Below, piece after piece: positions 56,463-64,000 of a stretch of DNA of 64,000 nucleotides. Each line of letters opens with the position of its first letter. Positions within the stretch are counted from its first letter, which is position 1. A program made the position numbers and the translations under genes. Under the pieces are notes generated by a model. That model had not been told where the DNA came from. It saw only the letters and a program-made list of their open reading frames with translations, and did no database searches. This DNA is from Rhizobium sp. BK313 (GTDB lineage Bacteria > Pseudomonadota > Alphaproteobacteria > Rhizobiales > Rhizobiaceae), in NCBI RefSeq assembly GCF_014193655.1, contig NZ_JACHZQ010000005.1, positions 1 through 64,000 on the forward strand. The letters run 5' to 3'.

Positions 56463-59243
56463 ATGACCAGCCCCAGCAACCCAAAGAAGGGCGCTTTCGC
56501 CACCCGTCCGGCGCTGGCGCGGCTGGTTGCGATAAAGCGCCTCTTTGCGCGGCTGGTATTGATCTCGGAACAGACCCTGCCCCTCTTGCTGCTGCCGCTT
56601 TCGATCCTGGCACTTTTCCTTTCGGCAGCCTGGTTTGGCATTTTCCGCATCGCGCCGGATGCACTGCGCCTTGTCCTGCTTGGCGTTTTCGCTATTGCCT
56701 TCGCCGTCTCCATCTTCCCTTTCCGCCGCCTGCGCTGGCCAACGGTCGGGCAAGCCGACCGGATGCTGGAGGAGCGCAACGGCCTCGCCCACCAGCCGGT
56801 CACGGTGCAGGAAGACGAGCCGGCTTTCGACACGCCGTTCGCCCGGGCGCTGTGGCGGGAGCACCAAACCCGCATGGCGGCGCGGATCGCGGCCCTGGAC
56901 GCCGGCCTGCCGCGCCCTGACATCGCCCGTTACGATCGCTTCGCGTTGCGTACCATTCCAGCGCTGCTTCTGGTGACGGCTTTCAGCTTCTCCATGTCCA
57001 ACAGCGGCGGCTCACTGACCGATGCCTTTACCGCTCCGGCCGTGACATCGAGCAATCCGGACCTGCGTGTCGACGCCTGGGTGACGCCTCCCTATTACAC
57101 CGGCGAAGCGCCGGTCTACCTGACGGGCAGTGCTGCAAACACGGGCGACAGCGTCAACGTACCGCAATTTTCCGAGCTAACCGTGCGTGTCACCGGCGCC
57201 TCGACGGATGAAAAAGTACTGTTCCAGGCCGCCGGCAGCGACACGGGCGCCGAGATTCCCGAACAGGTGGCGGATGCCGGCAAGCAGCCGCCGGCAAACG
57301 GCAATGCCGCCACGCCTCCGGCCGTGCAGCCGGTCTCGGATACCGGCGCCGCTCCAGCTGGCGCCGACGCGATGATCGCCCGCACCCATGTGCTGAAGCT
57401 CGAAAAGGGCGGCAAACTGACCGTCAACGGCAAGACCTGGTCTTTCAAAGTGGTCGCCGACAAGCCACCGGAAATAGCTTTTGACGGCATTCCGCACGCA
57501 AACCCCAACGGCGCGCTCGAAATCGGCTTCAAAGTCAAGGACGACTACGGCATCGAGGAAGCCCACGCCGAAATCGTACCTGTCGATGCCGATCCCAAGG
57601 CGACGCCGCTTTACGGTCTGCCGGATTTCAAGCTGGAGATTTCGCGCCGCGACCGCCGCAACGGCAAAGGGCTGGCAAGCCATGACCTGACGCAGGACCC
57701 GCTTGCGGGCAAGCAGGTGCGCGTTACCCTCGTCGCGCGCGACGGCGCTGGCCAGACCGGCCGCAGCGCGCCCTATGAGATGACCCTGCCCTCGCGCAAT
57801 TTCAGCGAGCCACTTGCAGCGGCCGTCGCCGAAGAACGTCAGGTTTTTGCGCTGGACACCCGCAAGATGCCGGAGGCGATCGAACTCAATCAATCGCTGA
57901 CGATCCGGCCGGATGAAACGATCCCGGATCTCAGCAACTACCTGCTGCTCGAATCGGCGCTGACGCGCATGAAGCTCGCCAGCGGCGATGCCGCGCTGAA
58001 GGATACCGCCGACTACCTCTGGCAGATCGCGCTCGGCATGGAAGACGCGCAACTGACCGATGCGGAGAAGGCCCTGCGCGACGCGCAGCAGAAGCTCTCC
58101 GACGCCCTGCAGCGCAATGCGCCCGACGCCGAAATCAAGAAGCTGATGGACGAGCTGCGCAAGGCGATGAACGACTATATGAAAGAGCTCGCCGAGCGCA
58201 TGAAGAACATGCCGGCGCAGCCGAATCAGAAGTCGGCCAATATTCTGCGCCAGCAGGATCTGCAGCGGATGATGGACCAGATCGAGAATCTGGCTCGCTC
58301 CGGCAACCGTCAGGCAGCGCAACAGATGCTGTCCGAGCTGCAGCAGATGATGAACAGCCTTCAGGCCGGAAGGCCGCAGCGCGGCCAGAACCAGCAGCAG
58401 GGTGAAGCAAACGACAAGATGCGCCAGCAGATGGACAAGCTCGGCCGCATCCTGCGCGACCAGCAGAAGCTGATGGAGCAGACTTTCAAGCTAGACCAGG
58501 CCATGCGCGACCGCATGCAGCGCGGCGATCCCAATGAGGACGGTGACGATGCACTGAACCAGCCGATGCCGGATCTGAACGATCCGTCGCAACCCGACAT
58601 GGGGCAGCAGGATCAAGGCCAACAGAATCAGCAACAAGGTCAGAACCAGCAGGGCCAAAATCAGCAAGGCCAGCAACAGAGTCAGAAGCAGCAGGGTGAC
58701 AATCAGACGGACAACATGACCGCCGATCAACTGCGCGATGCGCTGAAGCAATTGCGCAAGCAGCAGGATGAACTCGGCAAGCAGCTCGGCGAACTACAAA
58801 AAGACCTGGGCTCCATGGGCATGAAGCCGAACCAGAATTACGGCAAGGCCCAACAGGAAATGAAGGGCGCCTCCGGAAATCTCGGCCAGGGCAACGGCGA
58901 AGCCGCCGTGCAGGATCAGGGCCAAGCACTGGACGCCTTGCGCAAGGGCACGCGCGATATGATGAACCAGCTTATGGCGCAGATGCAACAGCAGCAGGGG
59001 CAAGGCCAGGGCCAGCAGCAGGGGCAAGTAGGCCAGGGTAACCAGAACGGCCGCGATCCGCTGGGACGCCAACGCAACGACGGCAATTTCTTTGATGATA
59101 CAAACGAGAATAAAGTGCCGAGTATTATCACTGCGCAGCGGGCTCGCGAAATCCTCGATGCCATCCGCGAGCGGCTGAGCAACAATCCGTCCCTGTCCGA
59201 GGAACGACGCTATCTGGAGCGTCTGCTCGATATGGGGCAGTAG
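56463..59243 (+). CDS. TIGR02302 family low-complexity membrane protein
   Basis: A 926-residue protein known as an alphaproteobacterial family (TIGR02302) of unknown function. Two hydrophobic segments lie near the N-terminus (about 36-82) and a third at about 155-172. A large periplasmic region follows, then a helical region and a Gln-rich C-terminal tract (about 640-870) with many QNQQGQ-type repeats. It ends in a short conserved domain after DPLGRQRNDGNFFDD. Rich Gln/Met helices suggest a long coiled assembly. The start at 56463 has GGGGAG upstream. It is alone after lysA. Confidence 0.9.
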   Translation: MTSPSNPKKGAFATRPALARLVAIKRLFARLVLISEQTLPLLLLPLSILALFLSAAWFGIFRIAPDALRLVLLGVFAIAFAVSIFPFRRLRWPTVGQADRMLEERNGLAHQPVTVQEDEPAFDTPFARALWREHQTRMAARIAALDAGLPRPDIARYDRFALRTIPALLLVTAFSFSMSNSGGSLTDAFTAPAVTSSNPDLRVDAWVTPPYYTGEAPVYLTGSAANTGDSVNVPQFSELTVRVTGASTDEKVLFQAAGSDTGAEIPEQVADAGKQPPANGNAATPPAVQPVSDTGAAPAGADAMIARTHVLKLEKGGKLTVNGKTWSFKVVADKPPEIAFDGIPHANPNGALEIGFKVKDDYGIEEAHAEIVPVDADPKATPLYGLPDFKLEISRRDRRNGKGLASHDLTQDPLAGKQVRVTLVARDGAGQTGRSAPYEMTLPSRNFSEPLAAAVAEERQVFALDTRKMPEAIELNQSLTIRPDETIPDLSNYLLLESALTRMKLASGDAALKDTADYLWQIALGMEDAQLTDAEKALRDAQQKLSDALQRNAPDAEIKKLMDELRKAMNDYMKELAERMKNMPAQPNQKSANILRQQDLQRMMDQIENLARSGNRQAAQQMLSELQQMMNSLQAGRPQRGQNQQQGEANDKMRQQMDKLGRILRDQQKLMEQTFKLDQAMRDRMQRGDPNEDGDDALNQPMPDLNDPSQPDMGQQDQGQQNQQQGQNQQGQNQQGQQQSQKQQGDNQTDNMTADQLRDALKQLRKQQDELGKQLGELQKDLGSMGMKPNQNYGKAQQEMKGASGNLGQGNGEAAVQDQGQALDALRKGTRDMMNQLMAQMQQQQGQGQGQQQGQVGQGNQNGRDPLGRQRNDGNFFDDTNENKVPSIITAQRAREILDAIRERLSNNPSLSEERRYLERLLDMGQ

Positions 59244-59254
59244 GTTGCTCTTCC

Positions 59255-59279
59255 ACCTTCGCCCCGGCGGGGAGAAGGT
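59255..59279. terminator. Hairpin between convergent TIGR02302 and cpdR genes
   Basis: ACCTTC and GAAGGT form outer arms with GCCCC/GGGG pairing inside. It lies in the 54-base gap between two convergent genes and resembles the hairpin at 44691-44717. Confidence 0.5.
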
Positions 59280-59297
59280 ATTCTCAGCATAGACCGG

Positions 59298-59657
59298 TCA
59301 AGCAGCCAGCGCGCGCGCAACCGCCTTGCGGATGTCCGGCAGCGCGAATGGCTTGGCGACGACATCAACGATCTTTTCCATGAGGTCGTCGGCGCGTTCG
59401 CGCTGCTCGGCGTAGCCGGTCATCAACAGGATCTTCATGCCGGGGCAGGTGGATGCCGCCTGATGTGCGAGTTCGATGCCGTCCATCACAGGCATGCGGA
59501 TATCGGAGAGCAGCAGGTCAAAGCCGCCCTGCTTCAGCTTTTCCAGACCCTCGGCGCCATCGGCCGCCTCTTCGGTCTCGTGGCCGTCCAAGCGCAGGGC
59601 GCGGGCGACAAAGATGCGAAGAGAGTCCTCGTCTTCCGTGATCAGAATTTTTGCCAT
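59298..59657 (-). CDS. cpdR: Response regulator CpdR
   Basis: A 119-residue stand-alone receiver domain with no output domain. The acidic pair is Glu8/Asp9, the phospho-acceptor is Asp52 in LLLSDIRMPVMDG, and the conserved Thr and Lys are in LLMTGYAEQ and VAKPFAL. It matches CpdR, which in its unphosphorylated form directs ClpXP to cell-cycle substrates such as CtrA, under the CckA-ChpT relay. The C-terminus is LAA, like a ClpX degron, which would fit CpdR's own turnover. Start is the ATG at 59657. Confidence 0.93.
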   Translation of the reverse strand: MAKILITEDEDSLRIFVARALRLDGHETEEAADGAEGLEKLKQGGFDLLLSDIRMPVMDGIELAHQAASTCPGMKILLMTGYAEQRERADDLMEKIVDVVAKPFALPDIRKAVARALAA

Positions 59658-59843
59658 GGTCTATGCTCCGTGGTCCGTCATGTTCCGCGAACGAAATCAC
59701 CAGAATTCCGTTTGCGATCGGTAAACGACGGCAGTGCGATCCGGCTCCGTGGTTAATGAGTCGTCATCGCTGGAGCGAATTGGGACAGCCTGGCAGAGCA
59801 TCGGATTGTCCCAAAACGGGTTGCCACTTCTGACCCCGATACC

Positions 59844-60386
59844 TCAAGCGTCCCCGGTTACCACACCGACAAAGGGCAGCTCGCGGAAGGCATAGGCGAC
59901 ATCCATGCCGTAACCGACGACGAAATAGTCGGGGCACTCGAAGCCGACATAATCGGCCTCCAGCTCTTCCTGGCGCTTGACGCTCTTATCGAGAAGCACC
60001 GCGAGTGTGACGTGGCGGGCGCCGCGCTCGTAAAGCAATTCCTTGGCGAATCGCAGCGTGCGGCCGGATTCCAGAATGTCGTCGATCAGCAGTACGTCAC
60101 GATCCCGTACATCGCTGTCGATGTCCTTGACGATGCGTACGCCCTGGGAGACCGTGCCCGCGCCGTAGCTCGACAAGGTGATGAACTCGACTTCCGGCGC
60201 CAGTCCCGTCTCATGCAGCGCGCGTAGCAGATCGGCGGCGAAGATGAACGAGCCCTTGAGAATAGCGATGACGAGGAGATCCTTCGTCGGCCCGCTGGCG
60301 ATCTCCATCGCCATGGAGCGATTGCGCTCCGCGATCTGCTCGGCGGTGAAAAGCGGCTCGATATTCTTCCCGCGTACGACAGGCAT
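59844..60386 (-). CDS. hpt: Hypoxanthine phosphoribosyltransferase
   Basis: A 180-residue purine-salvage enzyme. The PRPP-binding motif is DVLLIDDILESGRTL (about 94-108), with the flexible loop region LSSYGAGTVSQG and the C-terminal purine-site region DYFVVGYGMDVAYAFRELPF. It converts hypoxanthine (and guanine) plus PRPP to the nucleotide. Length and motif fit the HGPRTase family. It lies between cpdR and the DUF3426-like gene, all leftward, with separate gaps. Confidence 0.95.
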   Translation of the reverse strand: MPVVRGKNIEPLFTAEQIAERNRSMAMEIASGPTKDLLVIAILKGSFIFAADLLRALHETGLAPEVEFITLSSYGAGTVSQGVRIVKDIDSDVRDRDVLLIDDILESGRTLRFAKELLYERGARHVTLAVLLDKSVKRQEELEADYVGFECPDYFVVGYGMDVAYAFRELPFVGVVTGDA

Positions 60387-60472
60387 TGATTGGCATGCTC
60401 CATGGCTGTTGCGGCACTTGTCCGCTGATCAAGCTTTAGCCCGTAGCACAATCATCAAGGTCGACACACCCC

Positions 60473-61138
60473 CTAGGGCATGAAGGAAAGGCGAACATCC
60501 GGCATTTTTCCACCGGGATGCTGCAATCGCGTCGAAAATCCGCGGCTCTCATGCGGTCCGATGCGGTTCACCGGCGGATTCACCACAACACTCGTCAGCA
60601 ATTGAGTACCGGAGAAGATATCCGCGCGGACAGGCGGCACGGAGAGCGTGGCCCCGGTCTCATTCTCGATGATGCCGTTGACAGTGAGCACCCGCATGCC
60701 GTTCTCGTCGTGCGGTGTGAGCGTCACGTGCGAGAACTGTAGCGGCTCCGACGTCGCCTGTGCCGGGGTACCGGACAGCCCTGAAAAACCGCCGGCAAGG
60801 CCGAAGACCAGGACGGCGAGAGCAACGATGAGTGCCACGAAGCTGCGGCGCGAGGCCTGCTGCAGCCAGCGTTCGGCAACGCGCAGGCCCGTGAGCGCAT
60901 GAAGGAGAGCGCCTTTGGGAGCCGGCCGCGACTGCTGTCCGGCGCGAGAAAGCCTGTCGCCGGTGTTGCTGGTCGAGGCGTTCTTGGTGCGGCCGGGGAT
61001 GACCGTCACAAACTCGGCGTCGACAACATCCGGCTTCGGACCGAAGCGGCGCGATAGTCCCGAACCCAGTCCGCGTTCGGGCGGCAGCAGGTCATAGATC
61101 AATCCCGCCTGTTGTTGGCGGTGGCGAAAAGCGCCCAT
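60473..61138 (-). CDS. DUF3426-like membrane protein near ftsEX
   Basis: About 221 residues from the ATG at 61138, which has GGGAGG six bases upstream; a longer frame to 61276 lacks this. A basic, proline-containing cytoplasmic part (about 1-90) is followed by one membrane helix (about 103-122) and a periplasmic domain with LQFSHVTLTP and MRVLTVNGIIENETG, which resembles the DUF3426/FxLYD-type fold. The family is poorly known. It is divergent from ftsE, sharing a 200-base promoter region, and the pairing is common in Rhizobiales from general knowledge. Confidence 0.78.
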   Translation of the reverse strand: MGAFRHRQQQAGLIYDLLPPERGLGSGLSRRFGPKPDVVDAEFVTVIPGRTKNASTSNTGDRLSRAGQQSRPAPKGALLHALTGLRVAERWLQQASRRSFVALIVALAVLVFGLAGGFSGLSGTPAQATSEPLQFSHVTLTPHDENGMRVLTVNGIIENETGATLSVPPVRADIFSGTQLLTSVVVNPPVNRIGPHESRGFSTRLQHPGGKMPDVRLSFMP

Positions 61139-61335
61139 GACGACCTCCCTTTCCGGTGATCCACATGGTTTCCAGCCCACCTGAATTCTGGGCATTGAAA
61201 CGAATCCTGCCCAGTCGTAAATTTTAATGGTTAATGCTTCGCAAAGATCGCCATGAATCGGGCGCCTTTCCAGCAAAATTTACCGTCTGTTAACGCCGTT
61301 GGTTAACAAGTCACCTGATTGAACACTGCGGAAGA

Positions 61336-62007
61336 GTGGACTGCCCGTTGATTCATTTTGAGAACGTCGGTTTGCGCTATGGTATGGGCCCGGAAATCCT
61401 CCGGGACCTGACCTTCGACATTCCGAAAAAATCGTTCCAGTTCCTGACTGGCCCCTCGGGCGCCGGCAAGACGACGTTGCTTCGGCTGCTTTTCATGTCG
61501 CTGCAGCCGACCCGTGGACTGATCCGCATGTTCGACCGCGAGATTTCTTCCATCCCACGCAACGAGCTGCCGCTCCTGCGCCGCCGCGTCGGCATCGTCT
61601 TCCAGGACTTTCGCCTGCTCGATCATCTAACGACCTATGAGAATGTCGCGCTCCCCTTGCGCGTGCGCGGCAAGGACGAAAACACCTATCGCACCGACGT
61701 TCTGGAACTGTTGAAGTGGGTCGGTCTCGGCGAACGCATCAATGTGTTGCCGCCGGTGCTGTCGGGCGGCGAGAAGCAGCGCGCCGCCATTGCCCGCGCG
61801 CTGATCGATCGCCCGGAGATCCTGCTAGCCGACGAGCCGACCGGCAATGTCGATCCACCCATGGCGCGACGACTGCTCAACCTGTTCCTTGAACTTAATC
61901 GCCTGGGCACGGCTGTCGTGATCGCCACGCACGACCTCACCCTCATGGATCAGATCGAGGCGCGGCGCATGATTTTATCGGGAGGGCATCTCGATATCTA
62001 TGACTAA
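61336..62007 (+). CDS. ftsE: Cell division ATP-binding protein FtsE
   Basis: A 223-residue ABC ATPase. Walker A is GPSGAGKTT (about 39-47), the signature is LSGGEKQR (about 139-146), and Walker B is LLADEPTGNVD. With FtsX it forms an ABC complex at the septum that activates periplasmic cell-wall hydrolases rather than moving a solute. The start may be GTG 61336 or TTG 61348; neither has an ideally spaced ribosome site. The stop overlaps ftsX by eight bases. Confidence 0.95.
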   Translation: MDCPLIHFENVGLRYGMGPEILRDLTFDIPKKSFQFLTGPSGAGKTTLLRLLFMSLQPTRGLIRMFDREISSIPRNELPLLRRRVGIVFQDFRLLDHLTTYENVALPLRVRGKDENTYRTDVLELLKWVGLGERINVLPPVLSGGEKQRAAIARALIDRPEILLADEPTGNVDPPMARRLLNLFLELNRLGTAVVIATHDLTLMDQIEARRMILSGGHLDIYD

Positions 62008-63046
62008 GCCCGCCCCCCGCAAGAAAGCCCCGAACGCGAGGGCAACCAACAACACGGAAAGGCCCGTCGCGCCGCCGCCGGAGAAGAGACGGCCGGAAAT
62101 GCGCGTGCGCCCGACCGGCCCCATCGTGCCCTCCTCCAATATCCAAGGCAATGCGCTGATCGTCGTCATCGCCATCATGGCTTTCCTGGCCTGCCTGACG
62201 CTCGGCGCCGTCAGCATGGTGCGTTCGACAGCGGCAAGCTGGGAAAGCCAGATTTCCCGCGAGATCACCATCCAGATCAAGCCGGACGACAATCTCGACA
62301 TGGACAAGGCGCTTGCCAGCGCCCGCGACATCGCGCTCAGTTTCGTCGGCACCAAAAGCGGCCAGATCGTCGACGAGGCGGCGACGGCTCGCCTGCTCGA
62401 ACCCTGGCTCGGCGCCGGCCTCGACCTCAAGGAGCTGCCCGTTCCGCGCCTGGTGATCGTCACCATCGACGAGACGCATCCCCCCGATTTCGACGCGATG
62501 CGCAACCTCCTCAAGGATCAGATTCCGCAGGCAAGTCTGGATGACCACCGCACCTGGGTCGATCGGCTCGTCTCGATGGCGCACACCACCGTTCTCATCG
62601 GCACCGGCGTCCTGCTGCTGGTCTTTACCGCCATGGTGCTGACAGTGGTTTTCGCGACGCGCGGCGCGCTATCCGGCAACCGCCACATCGTCGAAGTGCT
62701 GCACTTCGTCGGCGCCGAGAGCACTTTCGTCGCCACGGAATTCCAGAAGCATTTCCTGAAGATCAGCCTGAAGGGCTCGGCCGCCGGCAGTGCGCTCGCT
62801 GCCCTGTTCTTCGCCAGCGCCGGCTTTCTGCAAAGCCGCACGATCGCAACGCCGCAGACCGATCAGGCGACGGCTCTGTTCGGCACATTCTCGGTCGGTG
62901 CGCTCGGCTATCTCGGCATTCTCGCCACCATGATCATCATCGCCCTGCTCACCACGATCACGGCGCGTTTCACCGTCATGCGCACCATCTACGAGATCGA
63001 TTTGATCCGCTCCGACCCGGGGAGGACCGAAAGTGTGCAGAACTGA
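62000..63046 (+). CDS. ftsX: Cell division protein FtsX
   Basis: A 348-residue permease-like protein with the FtsX layout: a cytoplasmic Pro/Arg-rich N-terminus (about 1-52), a first helix at about 53-75, an extracytoplasmic domain at about 76-195, and three more helices with the FtsX domain at about 200-335. Overlap with ftsE indicates coupled translation. The extracytoplasmic loop normally recruits EnvC-like M23 factors. The M23 peptidase at 445 in this window is not an obvious partner, being far away. Confidence 0.94.
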   Translation: MTKPAPRKKAPNARATNNTERPVAPPPEKRRPEMRVRPTGPIVPSSNIQGNALIVVIAIMAFLACLTLGAVSMVRSTAASWESQISREITIQIKPDDNLDMDKALASARDIALSFVGTKSGQIVDEAATARLLEPWLGAGLDLKELPVPRLVIVTIDETHPPDFDAMRNLLKDQIPQASLDDHRTWVDRLVSMAHTTVLIGTGVLLLVFTAMVLTVVFATRGALSGNRHIVEVLHFVGAESTFVATEFQKHFLKISLKGSAAGSALAALFFASAGFLQSRTIATPQTDQATALFGTFSVGALGYLGILATMIIIALLTTITARFTVMRTIYEIDLIRSDPGRTESVQN

Positions 63047-63115
63047 CGCTACGGCAACGATTTTTTACGATCTGATGGCCCGTTCCTTGCCGCAATTTGC
63101 GGATAATAACGAATC

Positions 63116-63838
63116 ATGAGCATGGACCTGACGACTCGCAAAACCGTGAGTTCGCAGACACTGAGGGAGCGATCCCGCAGCGACAGGCCTGTGCGGCGCA
63201 GTCTTTTCCGTCGCTTCCTGCGCTGGGGCGGCTTCGGCTTTATCATCCTCGTCGCCATCGTTTTCGGCGGCTTCCTGCATTTCGCCGATTCGATCACCAC
63301 GCTGAGGCCACCACCGGAACCGAAGGCGGATGCTATCATCGTGCTCACCGGCGGCTATCAGCGCATCGACCAGGCCGTGGAACTGCTGCGCACCGGCGCC
63401 GGCAACCGGTTGTTGATCTCGGGCGCGCACCCGACCACCACGCCGTCACAAATCCGCAAGCTGACCCAAAGCCCCGTCAGCCTCTTCAATTGCTGCGTCG
63501 ATATCGGTTATGACGCAATCGACACCATCGGCAACGCCCGTGAGGCGGCGAAATGGATCCACGCCAAGGGCTACAAGAGCATATTGGTGGTGACCAACAA
63601 CTATCACATGCCACGCAGCCTGGCTGAGCTGAAATATGTCGATCCGGCCACGGATTTCATTCCCTATCCGGTGGTCAATTCCGATCTCAAGACCAAGAAC
63701 TGGTTCACCGATCCCAATGCGCTGCGCACCATGGTCTCCGAGTATGCCAAGGTTCTTCTCGCCGGCGCCCGCAATCTCACGGGCCTGGGACGCCCGCTCG
63801 GCCTGCGCTCTCGCGAGCCGGGCGATGATCCGGGTTGA
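63116..63838 (+). CDS. YdcF family protein (DUF218)
   Basis: A 240-residue membrane-anchored protein. A basic N-terminus and one helix (about 37-58) are followed by the DUF218 domain, with ADAIIVLTGGYQRIDQAVELL in pieces (ADAIIVLTGG, RIDQAVELL) and later VVTNNYHMPRSLAEL. YdcF-like proteins are linked to envelope biogenesis and vancomycin resistance (SanA-like) but the reaction is unknown. It lies between ftsX and plsC, a stable order in Rhizobiales, so the four genes likely form one unit. Confidence 0.92.
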   Translation: MSMDLTTRKTVSSQTLRERSRSDRPVRRSLFRRFLRWGGFGFIILVAIVFGGFLHFADSITTLRPPPEPKADAIIVLTGGYQRIDQAVELLRTGAGNRLLISGAHPTTTPSQIRKLTQSPVSLFNCCVDIGYDAIDTIGNAREAAKWIHAKGYKSILVVTNNYHMPRSLAELKYVDPATDFIPYPVVNSDLKTKNWFTDPNALRTMVSEYAKVLLAGARNLTGLGRPLGLRSREPGDDPG

Positions 63839-63936
63839 GATATCAGACGGCACGCGGACCGACTTTTTATTGACAGCGTAACCGTGTAGGCAAAGCTTCG
63901 GATGCCGGCGCAATCCGGCGTGTTGGGAAAGCCTTG

Positions 63937-64000
63937 ATGATTACCTTGCGTTCGATCCTGTTCAATACGACCTTTTATGCCAACCTGATCATTCGCATGA
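63937..64000 (+). CDS. plsC: 1-acyl-sn-glycerol-3-phosphate acyltransferase, 5' end
   Basis: Only the first 21 codons are in the window, reading MITLRSILFNTTFYANLIIRM. This matches the N-terminus of rhizobial PlsC-type lysophosphatidate acyltransferases, and the place after ydcF supports it. The catalytic NHxxxxD motif is beyond the edge, so the call rests on the start and on synteny. Confidence 0.65.
   Translation, partial: MITLRSILFNTTFYANLIIRM

Noticed and set aside
61289..61308. Paired TTAAC boxes upstream of ftsE as a CtrA site
   Set aside because: The boxes are nine bases apart; the CtrA pattern needs seven between TTAA boxes. They may be chance in an AT-rich leader.

Overview
The window looks like a chromosomal segment of a Rhizobium-type alphaproteobacterium (order Hyphomicrobiales/Rhizobiales). 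Base composition is high in GC with strong third-position bias. Signs of the lineage include a DUF4167 protein, a TIGR02302 low-complexity protein, a CpdR single-domain receiver, a PtsP of the nitrogen-PTS type, an FtsE-FtsX-YdcF-PlsC block, and palindromic intergenic repeats of the rhizobial RIME kind. Most of the window is conserved core genome. I see no insertion sequence, prophage, CRISPR array, rRNA or secretion-system cluster.

Layout. 1-12.8 kb: a membrane-anchored M23 peptidase, clpB with a heat-shock-type promoter, a HIT protein, a DUF4167 protein, then the leftward block lysC, ptsP, prfA, prmC. 13-16 kb: an accessory stretch between lysC and ubiG with a secreted hypothetical, a TetR regulator, an MFS exporter and a cytochrome b561 remnant. 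16-25.6 kb: ubiG, a tight five-gene leftward operon (comF, grxC, nitrilase, DUF1178, DUF3291), an NDUFAF5-like methyltransferase, an orphan Flp pilin with a small membrane protein, and the leftward run parvulin-argJ-GNAT-mutT. 25.9-30.8 kb: secA, followed by a LysR/tautomerase pair lying between two copies of the secA 3' end plus terminator, then a glutathione transferase.

31-42.8 kb is the most accessory part. It holds a polysaccharide flippase next to a BioF2/FemAB-like acyltransferase, an LssY_C protein, an acyl-CoA synthetase, an aldo/keto reductase, a SulP transporter, a methyltransferase, and a TetR/MFS pair with a tandem operator, with RIME-like repeats between genes. 42.9-49.6 kb: tRNA-Leu(CAA), small membrane proteins, YqaA, dsbB, an HNH protein, an AlkA-type glycosylase, gluQ, a YihY/BrkB protein, an SDR and a cobalamin adenosyltransferase. 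49.8-52.5 kb: etfB-etfA and a 3-hydroxyacyl-CoA dehydrogenase. 52.5-59.2 kb: tlpA, divergent to argH-lptM-lysA-TIGR02302. 59.3-64 kb: cpdR, hpt, a DUF3426-like membrane protein, ftsE-ftsX, ydcF, and the start of plsC cut by the window end.

The genes fall into working groups. These are translation termination (prfA, prmC), lysine and arginine synthesis (lysC, lysA, argJ, argH), protein export and folding (secA, parvulin, dsbB, tlpA, clpB, grxC), division and envelope (M23 peptidase, ftsEX, lptM, ydcF, plsC), electron transfer to quinone from acyl-CoA oxidation (etfBA with the hydroxyacyl-CoA dehydrogenase), and cell-cycle proteolysis (cpdR). I did not find a clearly new multi-gene system. The best leads are the duplicated secA end flanking a regulator/enzyme pair, the flippase-acyltransferase pair, the tandem TetR operator, and the pseudogene-containing insertion between lysC and ubiG.
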